From NCBI RefSeq assembly GCF_032598785.1, contig NZ_CP102984.1: DNA of 64,000 bases; one strand, given 5' to 3'. Below the pieces are notes generated by a model. The model was not told where the DNA came from, did no database searches, and was given only the letters and a program-made list of their open reading frames with translations. Source of the stretch: Terrisporobacter petrolearius. Lineage in GTDB: Bacteria; Bacillota; Clostridia; Peptostreptococcales; Peptostreptococcaceae. Position numbers and translations under genes: made by a program. The stretch's first letter is position 1. Each line of letters starts with the position of its first letter. This document shows positions 1 through 8,610 of the stretch, piece after piece.

Positions 1-2
1 CT

Positions 3-347
3 GGTGAAGTATCATTTGAAGATGCTGCTAAAGAGCATTCTTCTTGCCCATCAAAAGATGCTGGTGGAGATTTAGGTTCTTTTGGAAGAGGACAAATGGT
101 TCCAGAATTTGAGGAAGCTGTGTTCAATATGAATAAAGGTGAAGTAAGTGGACCTGTTAAAACTCAATTCGGATATCACTTAATAAAATTAGAAGATAGA
201 AAAGAAAGTGTTCTTCCTGAATATGATGAAGTTGCTGAAGAAGTAGGAAAAACTTTATTATACCAAAAGCAAGGTGAAGTTTATCAACAAAAATTAAATG
301 AAGTTAAGTCTTTATTACCTAATGCAGTTGAATATATGAATAAATAA
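3..347 (+). CDS. Peptidylprolyl isomerase, parvulin/PpiC type (C-terminal part)
   Basis: The gene enters the window already open; the frame is read from base 3 and stops at 345-347. The visible 114 residues form a parvulin rotamase domain: the GGDLGSFGRGQMVPEFE segment, then the GEVSGPVKTQFGYHLIKLED strand pair typical of PpiC/PrsA/SurA enzymes, which isomerise Xaa-Pro bonds. About 30 residues follow the domain. The N-terminus is outside the window, so I cannot tell an exported lipoprotein foldase (PrsA) from a cytoplasmic form. A strong terminator follows directly. Family call is secure; subtype is open. Confidence 0.85.
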   Translation, partial: GEVSFEDAAKEHSSCPSKDAGGDLGSFGRGQMVPEFEEAVFNMNKGEVSGPVKTQFGYHLIKLEDRKESVLPEYDEVAEEVGKTLLYQKQGEVYQQKLNEVKSLLPNAVEYMNK

Positions 348-354
348 TTAATAA

Positions 355-385
355 AACAGCTCTTAGATCATCTAAGAGCTGTTTT
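355..385 (+). terminator. Rho-independent terminator after the parvulin gene
   Basis: A near-perfect stem made of AACAGCTCTTAGAT and its complement, with a very short loop, is followed by a T-run. It lies between the parvulin gene and the convergent Lrp-type gene and has A-runs on the other side, so it may serve both. Confidence 0.85.
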
Positions 386-388
386 TAA

Positions 389-871
389 TTATATAAATAT
401 TCCATTACTTTTATATTTTTTAGTTATTAAGTTAAAATTAACTTCTGTCACACCTTTAATTTTGTAAACTTCCTCAAATATAAAATTGTTTAGTTCTTGA
501 AAATCTTTCGCATATCCATGAACATGCAATTCATTCTTCCCTGTTGTAGCACATACTGATTCTATTTGCGGATGCTTGCAAAGTTCATTTGCAACAAAAT
601 CAATTTCACTTGGTGTTGCAGATACTTGTAAAAATACAGCTGTATTAAGTCCTACTTTAGGTGAGTTAACCTGTACTGTAAATTTTTCAATTATTCCCTC
701 TTCTGTCATTTTCATAACTCGCTCTCTTACAGCCATACGAGATAGATGTACTTCTCTTGCTATTTCTGCGTAAGAAATTCTACAATCGTTTGCCAATAGC
801 CTTAATATGTCCATGTCAATCTTATTTAGCTTCAGGCCAATTTTATTAAAGTTCAAAGTATCTTCTTTCAT
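389..871 (-). CDS. Lrp/AsnC family transcriptional regulator
   Basis: This 160-residue protein has an N-terminal AsnC-type winged helix-turn-helix (about residues 15-65; ISYAEIAREVHLSRMAVRER) and a C-terminal RAM ligand-binding domain (about 75-150). Members are usually octameric regulators of amino-acid metabolism. I chose the ATG at 871 because a run of seven G (882-888) lies about 10 bases upstream as ribosome binding site; an in-frame ATG at 898 would add nine residues but has no such site. The adjacent gene is a decayed ATPase, so the target is not clear from context. Confidence 0.88.
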   Translation of the reverse strand: MKEDTLNFNKIGLKLNKIDMDILRLLANDCRISYAEIAREVHLSRMAVRERVMKMTEEGIIEKFTVQVNSPKVGLNTAVFLQVSATPSEIDFVANELCKHPQIESVCATTGKNELHVHGYAKDFQELNNFIFEEVYKIKGVTEVNFNLITKKYKSNGIFI

Positions 872-1026
872 AAAATCAACACCCCCCCTTAAGGTCAATT
901 ATATCATCATAAAATAAGGGTGTATACATAATTTACTATTATATGTTGTTTTTTGTATATTATTCCAAATTACTTTGTACTTTTGTATGTCAAAACTCTT
1001 ATTAATTTATCTAAATAGAATTTCTA

Positions 1027-2393
1027 TTATCTCCTAAATAACAAGTCTCTTTGTTTTCTTACTATTCTAAGGGCTAGTTTAACAATTTCATTTAAAATAA
1101 GTACCATAGAAGACAATAAAATTATTTTACACCACATAAGTACACTTAACGAAACTGAACTAAAAAATTCTCTAAATATTTGTGTAAACAATATTTGAGC
1201 TACTGATGTAAGAAAAATTACTTCAAGAGCTAATTTGTTTTTGAAAAAATTTGGTATTTCACTATTTAGTCTAACTCTCGACAGTTTAGTGTATTAAATA
1301 GTGCACTAAATGCAAATAAAGAAAATATAACAGTTCCTTGTTTAGTTGGTGTAGCATTTAATATGTTAAAGTACTCTTGTAATTGAACTATAAATACTAT
1401 AAGCAACACATTAATAAATATATTAATACACATACTTCTGGCTATAATACTAGCATTTCTTCTTATTGGCTTTCTTAATTTCTTACAGACTCTAATCCTA
1501 AAGCTAGTGCTGTACATCCATACATAATTATATTCATCCATAATAATTGTATTGTCGTAAAAGGCATTTCTTGTCCTAAAACTTGTGATATTATAGCTGT
1601 AATAATGGCAACTATATTTACTGTAAGTTGAAACTGTATAAATCTTTGGAAGTTTTCATATATTCCTCTTCCATCATTTTATCCCATCAACTTTTTCTCT
1701 GAGCTAAAAGGCACTTGAGACAATAAATTAGTATTTTTTCTAAAACTCTTATAGTCTTTGTCAATATGATATAAAAGCAAAGCACATTCTGTTGCACTTC
1801 CTATATACTTTCCATCAATATAGGAATCTTCCAAAATCATCTTATTTTTAGTTAAAATTTCCGTTTTGTCTGAACAAATTACAGACACACACCCAATAGT
1901 TTCACATTCTTCCTTTTTAGTTACCATCGCATTTATTTTAGCTTAACCATAGTTAGTAATCCTTCTGGAACGGTAGATCAAGGCTATGCACACATATATA
2001 TCCTTAGCATGCTCTAATGATTGTAAAAATGGAATAACTCCTTAACTATTTAAACTTATTTGTTCATTTATACTCATTTTCGTAATCATATATATAATAA
2101 AAATAATATAGCACTTGAAATACCTGCACTCTTAGCAACATATGCCAATTCTCCTGTAAGCATGCCCTCTCTTAACTTTAAATTTTGAGACTCTACTAAC
2201 CTTCCATCTGCTGGTATCATATTCCCACTTTCTATATCACTTATAACTTCATACAAAGGCTCTCTCTAACTTTGAACTAATTATAATCATAAGTTTTTTG
2301 TCTTAATTCTACGTCATTACTACTTAATCCAGTTTCTTTGCTTACTTTCAAATATTTTAAGCTTTCATTAGTTGATTTATTATAATATCCCAT
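1027..2393 (-). pseudogene. Decayed P-type cation-transporting ATPase
   Basis: Pieces of a P-type ATPase remain in order on the minus strand but in different frames. From 2393 an ATG with a GGGGAT ribosome site opens an N-terminal piece (MGYYNKSTNESLKYL, like cation-ATPase N domains). The phosphorylation region lies at 1679-1927, where the DKTGT signature has become DKTEI. The C-terminal membrane part lies at 1266-1541 (TVIFSLFAFSALFNTLNCRE) and ends near 1027. The remnant spans 1.37 kb against about 2.6 kb for an intact gene, so large parts are deleted as well as frameshifted. The intact ATPase at 11332-13974 is a related gene; the two may once have had overlapping roles. Confidence 0.88.
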
Positions 2394-2502
2394 ATTTTTA
2401 TCCCCCTAGTTACTCATACTCAAACTTATATAAATATATGTATCTCTGCATTTAGATGTTCTAGTAACTAAATTAAGAAATTTTAATTTATATTCAAATA
2501 AA

Positions 2503-2537
2503 AAAATAGATAAATCCTATTAGAATTTATCTATTTT
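2503..2537 (-). terminator. Terminator after the CBS-domain gene
   Basis: An inverted repeat AAAATAGATAAAT / ATTTATCTATTTT with a 9-base loop is flanked by A- and T-runs, just downstream of the CBS gene read on the minus strand. Confidence 0.7.
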
Positions 2538-2549
2538 CTAAAACTATTT

Positions 2550-2981
2550 TTATATTTTTACAGTTTTATGTATTTTATCGTAACAATATTCAATAATCTC
2601 TTTTCGTTTTATTATACCAATAAAAGTCTCATGGTCATCAATTACTGGAACAAAATTTTGATTTCTAGCCTTTGATATTAAGTCTTCAATATTTGCTTCC
2701 ACACATACTGGCGTATTGTCCTTTCTTCTTTTTATTGTGCTAATTGGCATATCTTCCAATGATTTAAAATCAAGTGTCTTCTCTTGAAAATTATCTTTTA
2801 ATGTCCACAACAAGTCGCCTTCTGTTATAGTTCCTACATATTTCCCTTCACGAGTCAATATAGGTATAGATGAATATTTATGATACTCCATCTTTTCTAG
2901 AGTTTGTCTCAATGTATAGTCTTCATAAATAAAAGCCACTTCACTCTTTGGTGTTAAGAAAAACAATATATTCATTAACAT
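2550..2981 (-). CDS. Tandem CBS-domain protein
   Basis: A 143-residue protein made almost wholly of two CBS motifs (about residues 10-65 and 75-140). The first contains SSIPILTREGKYVGTITEGD and the second ends FVPVIDDHETFIGIIKRKE, both typical CBS strand-helix patterns. Stand-alone CBS pairs bind adenine nucleotides and act as energy or ligand sensors, but the partner here is unknown. A GGAGG site lies 4 bases before the first ATG and about 10 before a second ATG two codons on, so either may be used. It is monocistronic, between an ATPase remnant and a divergent gene. Confidence 0.85.
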   Translation of the reverse strand: MLMNILFFLTPKSEVAFIYEDYTLRQTLEKMEYHKYSSIPILTREGKYVGTITEGDLLWTLKDNFQEKTLDFKSLEDMPISTIKRRKDNTPVCVEANIEDLISKARNQNFVPVIDDHETFIGIIKRKEIIEYCYDKIHKTVKI

Positions 2982-3124
2982 TACACCTCCAAAATTAACT
3001 AGCTAATTATAAAAGTATTTCCTTTAATATTAATTTTATCATATTTGCCTCATAATTAAAATTTATATTTTGAATTTCAATTTAAAGGGTATAAATATAC
3101 TACTAACTTTTTTGGAGGAAGAAA

Positions 3125-3886
3125 ATGAATTATCAATTAGAATTAGAGAATTACTTATACAAAATATACAATGAAAAAATTTATCAAATACTTACAAAAG
3201 AAGGTTTGTCTAGATTAAAAAACATGAATTTAAATGAAATTAAGTCTTTATTAAACTCAAAGGAAGTTTATTTGGGTAGCGATTTAGATAATTATATTAT
3301 AAATTTAATACCAGAAGGATTTAAAGGATATCTTTTAAGAAAAACTATTTCAAAAGAACATAATCTTACTTATCCTCTACTTTATGATGAAGATGGTAAA
3401 CCATTAAAAGTTTATACTCATAATAGTTTTTCTACTGTACTTTGGAAAGACTTTACTAACGAAACGTTTATTAGAGATTTGAACAATAAATTTAGTTGTA
3501 AAGGATTTTATAATTATGTAAACGAAAATCTTGATATCATATATAGTGATTTAATTAATAAAATTGAAGCTTTTAAAAATGATAATGTTATTATTATACC
3601 TTATAAGAGTGATAATTTAGTGAATACTGTAAAAGAAATGATTTTAAGTAAAAAGCTAGATTTTTCTTACGCTTTATCATTTGTAGATATGGATAAATTA
3701 AGAGAAGAAATGGAATCTCTTGCTGTTGACCTTTCTTACTACGATGAGTTTGATAAACTAGAAGATGATTTGGAAGAGTGTTTAAATAAATTTTTTAGAT
3801 ACAATGATAGTGAGTTGTACGATTTATTAATAAATAAAGAGAACTTTACTTTAATAGATAAAAATAAATTAGTAAAAAAAATTTAA
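3125..3886 (+). CDS. Hypothetical protein, 253 aa, unrecognised
   Basis: I do not recognise this protein. It has a strong GGAGG ribosome site before the ATG, a complete frame and its own terminator, so it is a real gene. It is soluble in appearance, with no signal peptide or membrane segment. It is rich in Asn, Asp, Glu, Lys and Leu, and the C-terminal third (from about residue 170) looks helical and acidic (YDEFDKLEDDLEECLNKFF). No metal-binding or nucleotide-binding motif stands out. It is transcribed away from the CBS gene and towards the cold-shock gene. A cytoplasmic protein of unknown role is all that can be said. Confidence 0.75.
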   Translation: MNYQLELENYLYKIYNEKIYQILTKEGLSRLKNMNLNEIKSLLNSKEVYLGSDLDNYIINLIPEGFKGYLLRKTISKEHNLTYPLLYDEDGKPLKVYTHNSFSTVLWKDFTNETFIRDLNNKFSCKGFYNYVNENLDIIYSDLINKIEAFKNDNVIIIPYKSDNLVNTVKEMILSKKLDFSYALSFVDMDKLREEMESLAVDLSYYDEFDKLEDDLEECLNKFFRYNDSELYDLLINKENFTLIDKNKLVKKI

Positions 3887-3891
3887 CTTCA

Positions 3892-3923
3892 AAAAAAGCC
3901 ACTTTAATAGGTGGCTTTTCTTT
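3892..3923. terminator. Bidirectional terminator between convergent genes
   Basis: AAAGCCAC and GTGGCTTTT form a stem around a short loop, with A-runs on the left and T-runs on the right. It separates the unknown gene ending at 3886 from the convergent cold-shock gene. Confidence 0.8.
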
Positions 3924-3986
3924 CACATATGACTAGATATTACTAATATTTTGTTACTAATTAATACTAATATATATGAATTTTAA

Positions 3987-4187
3987 TTATATTCTTACTA
4001 CGTTAGCAGCTTGAGGACCTTTTGCACCTTCAACTACGTCGAATTCTACATTTTGTCCTTCTTCTAATGACTTGTATCCATCGCCTTGTATAGCTGAAAA
4101 GTGTACGAAAACATCTCCTTCACCTTCTACAGATATAAATCCAAATCCTTTTTCATTGTTAAACCATTTTACTACACCAGTTTTCAT
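3987..4187 (-). CDS. cspA: Cold-shock protein, CspA family
   Basis: A 66-residue single OB-fold protein with both RNA-binding motifs: KGFGFI (RNP1, about residues 13-18) and VFVHF (RNP2, about 26-30). It starts with MKTGVVKWFNNEKGF, as in classical Csp proteins, and has the standard length. Csp proteins bind single-stranded RNA or DNA and melt mRNA secondary structure. A GGAGG site precedes the ATG. The likely leader of about 55 bases starts from the promoter at 4250-4278. Which of the usual Csp paralogues it is cannot be told. Confidence 0.95.
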   Translation of the reverse strand: MKTGVVKWFNNEKGFGFISVEGEGDVFVHFSAIQGDGYKSLEEGQNVEFDVVEGAKGPQAANVVRI

Positions 4188-4249
4188 TTAATTAAATCCT
4201 CCTAAAAACACACTTTAATTTAGCTGCTTAAAAATGCAACTTTACCTTT

Positions 4250-4278
4250 ACTTTAACATATATACATAGTTTTGTCAA
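4250..4278 (-). promoter_or_regulatory. Sigma-A type promoter of the cold-shock gene
   Basis: Read on the minus strand, TTGACA (4273-4278) and TAAAGT (4250-4255) are spaced by 17 bases, placing the start of transcription about 55 bases upstream of the ATG at 4187. Confidence 0.6.
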
Positions 4279-4332
4279 TCTTATTTATTTCTATACTATT
4301 TTTATAATTTTTCTATTATATAATTATATTAT

Positions 4333-5484
4333 TTAGTAATTAACTTTAATTAAATGAAATTTAATAGCTTTATCACTCCATCCTAAATCCCATGGAACTA
4401 GTAGTCTGTCTGTATTGTGACAAGTTACTAAAGGATATCCTTTTGAGTCAAATCCTGTAACAGTTGATACATGAGTTATTCTCCCTTTTTTTTCATATCC
4501 AACGAAATCTCCAGGCCTTAAATTATAAGACTGTCTATATACTTCTTCATAACTTCCTTTAGAAATATAACTTCCTCTTCCGCTGTTTATTATATAGTTT
4601 TTAAATCCTTGTGCATTTACCCAAGCTTTTGTTGCGCTACCATTGTCATAATTCCAAATTCCATTTTTTTTAAATTTACCACTCTCATACATTATTTGAG
4701 ATGCAAAATTGGCACAATCTCCACCATCACCATTAAAATCACGATATTTTGTATTAAACCTTAATCCAAACTCTTCATCAGCTGCTGCCCCACAGTATCT
4801 ATGTGCATATTCTATAGCTTTTTTCTGTTCTTTCGTTAACTCAGGATGAATTTCTTCATGATTTATAATGTAATTTTTTATATCCTCAGATTTAATATTT
4901 TCTAAGTTTAGAGAGTCAGCAAATGGATCTGTGTACCATTCCTTTACAATTATATAATTTCCATCTTTTATTTTTACATGAAGGTAGTGATATGTACCTA
5001 TTCTAAACATATTTGTTTTATCAGGGTCATTTTCATAAGAATATTTATATTCTGTAGATACATCACAAATAATGCCATATAAATTTTTTTCTCTTTCTTT
5101 CATTTTTTTTATTTTAACTTTTGTCTTTATATTGTTAAAATTTACTCCTTGTTTACTTGACCAATTTTCTAAGTACTTCATCTTTTTTACTTCTTGCTCA
5201 TATGCCCAAAGGCCAAACTTTATATCAGTATCATAAAGTCCTTTTAATATGTCTTCATTTTTTTCTAAAATTGCTTTGTTTCTATAATCAAAAAGATTTT
5301 CCAAAAGTACAGTATACTGTTCACTTATTTCCTTTGGATGTTCATCATTATTATAAGCTTCTTTAATTAATGCTTCTTCTTTGCATAAACTATTATTCTT
5401 ATAGTTAAGTAATAATGACATAAATAAAACCAAGGATAACGCAAATAACATATACTTAATATACTTATTTTTGGCTACCTTCAA
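4333..5484 (-). CDS. Membrane-anchored/exported amidase-domain protein
   Basis: 383 residues. An N-terminal hydrophobic segment (about residues 10-27, MLFALSLVLFMSLLL) acts as signal or anchor. The middle (about 40-215) is lysine-rich and not recognised. The C-terminal 165 residues are a putative amidase domain of the Amidase_6 type, an NlpC/P60-like cysteine fold: the nucleophile is probably the Cys in GDGGDCANFASQ and the base the His in ITHVSTVTG. Such proteins are exported and thought to cleave cell-wall or peptide amide bonds. The gene is monocistronic with a GGAGG site. Substrate unknown. Confidence 0.82.
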   Translation of the reverse strand: MKVAKNKYIKYMLFALSLVLFMSLLLNYKNNSLCKEEALIKEAYNNDEHPKEISEQYTVLLENLFDYRNKAILEKNEDILKGLYDTDIKFGLWAYEQEVKKMKYLENWSSKQGVNFNNIKTKVKIKKMKEREKNLYGIICDVSTEYKYSYENDPDKTNMFRIGTYHYLHVKIKDGNYIIVKEWYTDPFADSLNLENIKSEDIKNYIINHEEIHPELTKEQKKAIEYAHRYCGAAADEEFGLRFNTKYRDFNGDGGDCANFASQIMYESGKFKKNGIWNYDNGSATKAWVNAQGFKNYIINSGRGSYISKGSYEEVYRQSYNLRPGDFVGYEKKGRITHVSTVTGFDSKGYPLVTCHNTDRLLVPWDLGWSDKAIKFHLIKVNY

Positions 5485-5705
5485 GCACTACACCTCCCAA
5501 TAAAAAGTACATCTATTTTTAAGTTAATTTTAGTATGTCCAAATTCCCCTAAATAATTTTAGGATTATTTGCAAATTTATAGATAAAATTGTATTAATAC
5601 GCTTTTTATTTCCCAATTAATATTTAAAAGATTAACATTTTTTTATTTTTTATAGTAATATAAAATTGTATGATAATTTTAATGTTTTAAAATGGAGGTT
5701 TATAG

Positions 5706-6524
5706 ATGTTAAAAAAGGTAGCTGCCATAAATGATTTATCTGGTATTGGAAAATGCTCTCTTACCGTAGCAATTCCTATATTATCGGCTTTAAAAGTACA
5801 GTGCTGTCCATTTCCTACAGCTATTTTATCTAGCCAAACTGGTTTTAGTGAATATACTTTTTTAGATTTGACTGATGAAATGAAAAAATACTCAAATACT
5901 TGGAAAAACTTAAATTTGGAAATAGATACTATATGTAGTGGATTTTTGGGTTCTATAGATCAAATAGATATTGTAAGCAATTTTATTAAGGAAAATCCTC
6001 AGTCTTTTGTAATTGTTGACCCAGTCCTTGGTGATGATGGTGTAATGTATCCCATATTTAGTGAAAAAACATGCGAAGAAATGAAAAATTTAGTTATACA
6101 TTCAAACCTAATCACACCTAATATAACTGAAGCTTGTTTATTGTCAAATAAAAAGTTTAGGAAAGATTTTAGTGAAAATGAGATTATAAATATAGCTAAA
6201 GATTTAAGTGATTTAGGTCCTGAGAAAGTAATTATAACTGGTATAATTAGAAATGAAATGATTTACAACTTATCTTATGATAGAAAAACTAATAAATCTT
6301 TTACATATGGACTTAAATATAATAAATGTTCTTATAGTGGTACCGGTGATATCTTTGTTTCAATAATATGTGGACTTATAACCAATAATTATGATTTAGA
6401 TTTTGCAGTAAAAACAGCATCTGATTTTATATACAAATGTGTTTCTTATACTTCTAAGTACGAAAATGATAGGAATCAAGGGGTTATGTTTGAAATGTTT
6501 TTAAATGACTTAACTTCAATCTAA
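5706..6524 (+). CDS. Pyridoxal/pyridoxamine kinase (PdxK/PdxY-like)
   Basis: A 272-residue PfkB-superfamily kinase that phosphorylates B6 vitamers to feed PLP formation. Visible motifs: the N-terminal AAINDLSGIGKCSL segment, VDPVLGDDG near residue 110, and the catalytic anion-hole motif YSGTGD at 210-215 with Asp215 as base. The length is normal for ribokinase-type pyridoxal kinases. A GGAGG site precedes the start. The YlbF-family gene follows 87 bases on, possibly co-transcribed. A hydroxymethylpyrimidine kinase is the main alternative, but the N-terminal motif favours the pyridoxamine kinase branch. Confidence 0.87.
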   Translation: MLKKVAAINDLSGIGKCSLTVAIPILSALKVQCCPFPTAILSSQTGFSEYTFLDLTDEMKKYSNTWKNLNLEIDTICSGFLGSIDQIDIVSNFIKENPQSFVIVDPVLGDDGVMYPIFSEKTCEEMKNLVIHSNLITPNITEACLLSNKKFRKDFSENEIINIAKDLSDLGPEKVIITGIIRNEMIYNLSYDRKTNKSFTYGLKYNKCSYSGTGDIFVSIICGLITNNYDLDFAVKTASDFIYKCVSYTSKYENDRNQGVMFEMFLNDLTSI

Positions 6525-6611
6525 TAAAAAATCTAAATATTAATGAAAATTTATTCTATATCTTCCTTTAAGCTTATAAAATATAATATATGCCTAAAGG
6601 AGGATATTTTT

Positions 6612-6932
6612 ATGGATATAAATCAAAAATCTAAAGAACTTGCTTATTATATTAAAGGTACTAGAGAGTTTAAAACAATGAATAGATGTAAAGAGGAACT
6701 TGAAAGAAATAAGTCTTTAAAAAGACATCTAGATGCATATTTAAATAAAAAAAATCAAATTTACTCTAGATATAAAATGGATGATGCAAATAAAAGAGTT
6801 TCCAAACTTGATAAAGAGTATATAAATTTCTTTAATGATCCTCTTGTAACAAATTACATGAATAGTACTAATGAATTTAATTCTATGATGAAAAAAATCT
6901 ACTCATCAATAGAAAACGAGCTCTTAAAATAA
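6612..6932 (+). CDS. YlbF/YmcA family protein
   Basis: 106 residues, all helical, matching the Com_YlbF family (LAYYIKGTREFKTMNRCKEE; a middle basic stretch; C-terminal NEFNSMMKKIYSSIE). I place the start at 6612, where AAAGGAGG lies about 8 bases upstream; an in-frame ATG at 6543 would add 23 residues without a ribosome site. In B. subtilis YlbF, YmcA and YaaT form a complex that acts with RNase Y in mRNA maturation; RNase Y is encoded at 37340-38926 here. Which paralogue this is cannot be told from sequence alone. Confidence 0.82.
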   Translation: MDINQKSKELAYYIKGTREFKTMNRCKEELERNKSLKRHLDAYLNKKNQIYSRYKMDDANKRVSKLDKEYINFFNDPLVTNYMNSTNEFNSMMKKIYSSIENELLK

Positions 6933-6950
6933 ATTTTATTTTTAACACAT

Positions 6951-6980
6951 AAAACTTCCGTATATCCATATGGAAGTTTT
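6951..6980 (+). terminator. Terminator after the YlbF-family gene
   Basis: AAAACTTCC and GGAAGTTTT form a 9-bp stem with a 12-base loop that can itself pair in part, followed by an AT-rich tail. Confidence 0.75.
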
Positions 6981-6989
6981 AATATTTTA

Positions 6990-7019
6990 TTGACTTTTAC
7001 AAACATGGCGAATTATTAT
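6990..7019 (+). promoter_or_regulatory. Probable promoter of the class III aminotransferase
   Basis: TTGACT (6990-6995) and TATTAT (7014-7019) are separated by 18 bases, about 50 bases upstream of the aminotransferase start. Confidence 0.4.
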
Positions 7020-7071
7020 TTATGTAATATGTTATCATTATATATTTTTAATTTGTTAGGGGTGAAATACA

Positions 7072-8394
7072 ATGAATCTTACTAATAAGGATATTTGCCT
7101 GAGAGAAAAAAAAGTTTTATCTAGCATTCAAAAACTACCTTATTGTCCAATAGCTATAAAAAGTGGAAAAGGAGCTTTGCTTTATGACTGTGATGGAAAT
7201 GAATATATAGATTTTCTGTCTAGTGCTTCTTCTGCTAACATAGGCCATGGTAATGAGGAAATTACTCAAGCTGTAAAAAATCAGATGGACAAAATTACAC
7301 AATATACGATTGCTTATTTCACTTGTGAACCACCAGTGGTTCTTGCAGAAAAAATAATAAATTTAGCTCCTGGAGATAACAATAAAAAAATTCTTTATAG
7401 CACTAATGGCTCTGAGTCTATAGATGCAGCCATAAAATTATCAAGGGGATATTCTGGTAGAAATAAAATCATTTCATTTCATGGGGCTTATCATGGTAGT
7501 ACTTATGGATCACTTTCAATTTCTGCAATAAGCTTAAATATGAGAAAAAAAATAGGTTCTCTTTTACCGGACATTTATCATTTTAATTATCCCATATGCA
7601 TCAAATGTGCCTATGGTAAAAAGGAATCTGAATGTAAGCTAGAGTGTCTGGAAGAAATTAAGAATGCTTTTCGAATGTATTTACCTGCTGATGAAGTAGC
7701 CGCAGTATTTTTTGAGCCTATTGCTGGTGACTCTGGTATTATTGTTCCTCCAAAAAGATATGTAGAAAATTTATATAAATTATGTAAAGAGAATAATATC
7801 CTATTTGTTGTTGATGAGATTCAACAAAGCTTAGGCAGATGTGGTTATTGGTTTTCTATCGAGTATTTCAATATTGAACCTGACTTAATTGTTATGGGCA
7901 AATCTTTGGGAGGTGGTTTACCTTTAGGGATAGTAATTGGTAAAAGTGAAATTATGGAATGTTTAAACGCTCCTGCTCATGCCTTTACTCTTTCTGGAAA
8001 TGCTACAGTATGTGTTGCAGCCTTAAAAATGATTGAAATATTTGAACGAGATAATATTATTGAACAAGCTAAAGAAAAAGGATCATATTTAATGAATAAG
8101 CTAATTTGCTTAAAAAATAAGTATCCCAACATCATAAGAGATATACGTGGTTTAGGCTTATCCATAGGTGTTGACTTACCCGATAAACTTGCCACAAAGA
8201 AAATATGCTATCAATGCATCAAAAATGGTCTTCTACTTATATCCTTAGGTGAAAATACACTTAGAATTCAACCACCTTTAATTATTACTGAAACACAACT
8301 AGATAAATCTATTGAAATATTAGAAAATTCCATCAACGATTTTATAAAAGGAAAAATCAGTGACGATGCTTATATTTTTATAAATGGGTGGTAA
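7072..8394 (+). CDS. Class III (omega) aminotransferase, 4-aminobutyrate transaminase-like
   Basis: 440 residues, PLP-dependent fold type I. Visible: the start of the domain (GALLYDCDGNEYIDFLSS), the cofactor-phosphate region STNGSESIDAAIKLSRG, FHGAYHGSTYGSLS, the Asp contacting the PLP ring in FVVDEIQQSLGR, and the Schiff-base Lys in MGKSLGGGLPLG. A cysteine cluster with spacing Cys-2-Cys-8-Cys-3-Cys lies around residues 178-194. The family moves amino groups from omega-amino acids such as GABA, ornithine or acetylornithine to 2-oxo acids; the true substrate is not visible. GGGGTG precedes the ATG. Its downstream terminator is interrupted by the IS3 element. Confidence 0.85.
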   Translation: MNLTNKDICLREKKVLSSIQKLPYCPIAIKSGKGALLYDCDGNEYIDFLSSASSANIGHGNEEITQAVKNQMDKITQYTIAYFTCEPPVVLAEKIINLAPGDNNKKILYSTNGSESIDAAIKLSRGYSGRNKIISFHGAYHGSTYGSLSISAISLNMRKKIGSLLPDIYHFNYPICIKCAYGKKESECKLECLEEIKNAFRMYLPADEVAAVFFEPIAGDSGIIVPPKRYVENLYKLCKENNILFVVDEIQQSLGRCGYWFSIEYFNIEPDLIVMGKSLGGGLPLGIVIGKSEIMECLNAPAHAFTLSGNATVCVAALKMIEIFERDNIIEQAKEKGSYLMNKLICLKNKYPNIIRDIRGLGLSIGVDLPDKLATKKICYQCIKNGLLLISLGENTLRIQPPLIITETQLDKSIEILENSINDFIKGKISDDAYIFINGW

Positions 8395-8610
8395 AATGCC
8401 TGATAATTATTTTATAAAATAAATTATATACAAAAATAACTCTTAAAATGATTTTTTAATGTTTAATATTGATGTGGAAAATAGTTATGCATATATATGT
8501 AAATTAAAAAAGGAACTGTAAAAATTAGTATAATCCCCTTATAGTAGACACATAAAAAAAGGCATCGCATAATGATGCTAAATGTAACTACAATAAGGGG
8601 GGGGGGTTCT

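Noticed and set aside
1027..2393. Several small genes in the ATPase remnant
   Set aside because: The pieces match successive parts of one P-type ATPase in order; none has its own ribosome site apart from the N-terminal fragment.
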